A DNA stretch of 64,000 nt from Paramecium tetraurelia (taxonomy: Eukaryota; Ciliophora; Oligohymenophorea; Peniculida; Parameciidae). Of the stretch, positions 61,101-64,000 are shown piece by piece; within the stretch, counting starts at the first letter, position 1; each line of letters opens with the position of its first letter. The notes below the pieces were generated by a model. The model was not told the origin of the DNA and ran no database searches. It saw only the letters and a list, made by a program, of their open reading frames with translations. The position numbers were made by a program, and so were the translations under genes. The stretch spans positions 238,221 through 302,220 of the forward strand of contig NW_001798966.1 in the NCBI RefSeq assembly GCF_000165425.1, given 5' to 3'.

Positions 61101-63906
61101 TTTAATTAATCTATTTCAAATAGACTAAAATTAGATTCAATATTTGAAAAAACTAAAATTTGATTACAAATAAGTTAATGCTATCTTTTCAAAGTAAAAT
61201 CTGTCTCATCTATAGTTAAGGTATCTTTTTGGTTTTCTTTAGGACATAATATTTCACTTTCTAATTCTTCATCTACAAGCATGCAAGCAGCATCTTAGGC
61301 TATTTATTTTTATTCTACATTAATAAATTCTAGATTATAAATCCTTAATTATCCAGCAAATTCTATTTAAAAATATAAAATAAAATTACCTGATCTAAGA
61401 TTCATTTTAAATAAAGGAGAATGAAATGTTGAACAATTAATGACTTTAATATCTGTCAAAATAATGTTATCAACTTAGTCTAATTAAAGCAAAAATTAAA
61501 TATAGGTTGAGTGAAAATTACAATTATTTAATGTGAAGTTGCTAAACCTAGCAAAAATTAATGGATTAGAATTTATAAATTATGAAGCCTAAGAATTAGT
61601 TAGTTATTCCAATAAGGAAAGATAACTATTTAATCCGTTTTGTGTTTAATAAAAATTGATATTTTAAAATTTTAAATTTGAAATTAAATTTTCAACTTTA
61701 TTAGGAGAATATGCAAGGAAGGAGTATTTTATTGAAAAGCAATCTTTAATTGTTAAATTTATCAACTCAATCCTATTATATATTTCAGATGGATTGATAA
61801 CAATTCCTCCTCCTTCTTACTTAGCAAATGATGTATCAATTGATGAATTAATTAGAGAAAATATGAGTTAAGACAGAGATGCATCAATATATAAGCAACC
61901 TCCACTTGAAAAAACCGAACTCTGCAATTACGTTTAAGTATTTGCAAAAAAAGAGTTCTAGATTAATATTTTACTCATTCCTTAAGTGGCAATATAGAAT
62001 CCTCCACCCTATAATGAAATAGAACTATTAATTGAAATATTATTTATAATTAATTCTTTTACAATAAAGTATCCATTTCCACCTTAGATTTTATTGGGAA
62101 AGCTGTCTCAAAATCAATTTAACCTAAATTTTGAATTGTTGGAAATATCAGACTTTAACTCATATTTGAAATAAATTTAATGTTGCTGCTTGTAAATTAT
62201 AAATTTTATAGTTGTAAGGTAGATGATTTTATGTAAATGATGGAATCACTTGAGTTTGTAACAAGATTATTGAAAAATTTGCAGTTTATTATGGAGGTTA
62301 AACCTTCTTACAGAGACATATATAGTACAGTTGCTGATGGGCTGGTTGAGTCTTAAAAATATTCATTTAGATGATTGTTGGAAAAATCGCTATTTGATAT
62401 ATTTATAACGCATGATTATGATGATGTAATGGAAATTATAGCTGCATTTTTGTTAGAGTCAGTAATTATTAATTTATTATCCAAAAATTTTGAGTTCTAA
62501 ATTATAATTGATTCATCTATTGATGCTTCCATAATATCATATCCTTAAAATATTATGTAAGCATTATTGAAGCTTAAGCAGCTTAAAATAGAAAATGATT
62601 CTATTTTCACACTTTTATATTAACCAATATAAAGAATGAAGTATTAATCCATTATTGTAAATTTTTTAACACAATCCATAGATGTATGTAAAACTTTTGA
62701 CATCTATCTTTAATCCTAAGAGACTGTGAAATTCTTTATATTCAAAATTTCAGAATTAGGAATGCTAATTTCTGGAAATCCATATCCTCTTGAAATAATA
62801 ATATTTTGTAACAAACAGATTTAACATTCAAAATAAATTATAGATTAATAATAAGATATTGAACTCTGTTATATTTTTGCTGTCAGCCTATTGTTGGACA
62901 GGAAAAAATCTTCTATTAGAAGATAAACATCAGATATTTCTTTATACCTTTTGATTAGTATTATTTATTAATGATTATTATAGTAATTATTTATAATGTT
63001 GCAGGACTTTATAAAAATTCTAGATGATTCAAATAAAGCCTATTCTGACCTTGAGTAATCTACATCATTTATTATCAAGTTGCTATCAACAATTTAAGTA
63101 TTATTGATAATACAATTTTCAATATTAATTTTATTGGATGAATAAAATCTAGAGTTATTAAAATATCTGCTATTTTCTAATTAGACTGTTTCAAATTTAG
63201 CAAATATAACACAAGGAAGTTAAGCAAAATTTGAGTAAAATAACATTTCAATATTCTTTATCCTCAAATTATCAAAAACTACTGTTCCTGTTGTATAATT
63301 TAAAAGACTGTTGCTTAAAATAAACGAAGATTACAGAAAAATAGTGTCTATTATTTCAACATCAGAAAAATTTGAATCAAAGTTTAAGTTATTTTTTAGA
63401 GCAATGAATTTAAATAAAGTTGAGTTGAAAAAAATAGAATTTCTGATAGTTAGCTTTTTCAAAAAAACTTAATTTTACTGAAAATTGTTTTAACCTTCAA
63501 ATTAGAACAAATTTGATGAGAAAATGCGAAACTTTTCCAAAATTAGATTATTAATTATCAAAGAATAAGGAATATTTGAATTAAATTATAATGTGTAATT
63601 TCTTGCTAAACCATTTTCAGTAATAAAAATGCAATTGATTATTTTGAGTGTTAAGGTTTATTTTAAATTATATAAATTAATGATAGTGGAATCCAATGAG
63701 GTATATATATTTTCTCCAAAATTAAATTGAATATTTGTGAATGTTACAGATGTAAAATTACTTAAATTTATCTAAGATTAGATTTTTAATTTTGTTTGAT
63801 ACTCCTTCCCCAAAAATTCTATGTAAATTTTATTACAAAGTAAAAATATTTTAAAATAAAGTAGAGTAAATATTCTTGTTGTTTTTTCTAAGGCACTCTT
63901 CAGCAT
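58150..63906 (-). CDS. Giant membrane protein with parallel beta-helix (Pmp-like) ectodomain
   Basis: About 1,909 aa; one likely 27-nt intron at 61363-61389. An N-terminal signal-anchor-like stretch (FTLLYFKIFLLCNKIYI) is followed by about 1,300 residues of beta-helix-type sequence with repeated Asn-rich and FxxN/GGxIY motifs (TFINNSAQLGGSLYL, IFFNNSARIGGAIYY, SLQGGGFYIA). A Cys-rich EGF-like region (CQIGEF, GGCVNCDPYKN, GALCEQCDLYDIRGNG, FQCGNCDQ) leads to several transmembrane helices and a conserved cytosolic block (YWEMLKVIEKEAIII). Frame slips at about 60751-60758 (extra T) and 62089-62092 (missing A) cancel. The layout matches the large ciliate family with a pectin-lyase-like fold; an adhesive or sensing surface protein is likely. 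Confidence 0.8.
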
Positions 63907-64000
63907 TGCCTTATCTTAATGTAAACTAATAGAAAACTTGGCTTCAAGAAATTTTCTTTTAAATAGGCATAAAAGTTATTGTGATTTCAAAGAAAATTTG

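Noticed and set aside
1-64000. tRNA, rRNA, telomere repeats and transposons
   Set aside because: No convincing B-box/cloverleaf, rRNA core, C4A2/C3A3 repeat or transposase motif was seen by eye; a tRNAscan or Rfam search could still find a tRNA.

Overview
The window is somatic (macronuclear) genomic DNA of a ciliate, most probably Paramecium. TAA and TAG occur all through conserved domains where glutamine is expected, and only TGA ends genes. The DNA is strongly AT-rich. Introns are mostly 22-32 nt (GTA...TAG), and genes are packed tightly with spacers of tens of bases. No rRNA, tRNA, CRISPR array, transposon or telomere repeat was recognised. Exon joins were worked out by eye; for most genes the spliced length comes to a whole number of codons, which supports the joins.

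Layout. 1-3436: 3' part of an aminoglycoside-phosphotransferase/acyl-CoA dehydrogenase fusion (ACAD10/11 type) and a PKA catalytic subunit. 3437-8570: a sparse stretch with two frameshifted, unrecognised genes. 8609-15791: a small PQ-rich membrane protein, a calpain, a coiled-coil protein, a dual-specificity phosphatase and small hypotheticals. 16180-25706: a large PAS-containing transmembrane protein, a GH5 endoglycoceramidase-like protein and a Q-tailed pseudokinase. 25738-33418: a coiled-coil protein, a small Cys-rich protein, a second large transmembrane protein of the PAS-protein type (intronless) and a SANT/Myb-like protein. 33570-39285: a vWA-domain receptor, an ERV41/46 (ERGIC) cargo receptor and a small putative PP1-docking protein. 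39487-51298: chitin synthase, a Kv channel, a voltage-sensor/adenylyl-cyclase fusion, a hypothetical, NMD3 and signal peptide peptidase. 51412-63906: a C2-like protein with about 17 long tandem repeats, a hypothetical, a coiled-coil/WD40 protein and a giant beta-helix membrane protein.

Functional links: PKA, a voltage-sensor-bearing cyclase and a Kv channel all belong to ciliate membrane-potential/cAMP signalling, but nothing in the sequence shows that their proximity is more than chance. The main points for follow-up are the pore-less voltage-sensor cyclase, the GH5 protein lacking its acid/base glutamate, the repeat protein with a recent 126-bp duplication, divergent gene pairs sharing only 16-25 bp, a coding overlap of convergent genes, and recurring one-base frameshifts that look like assembly error.
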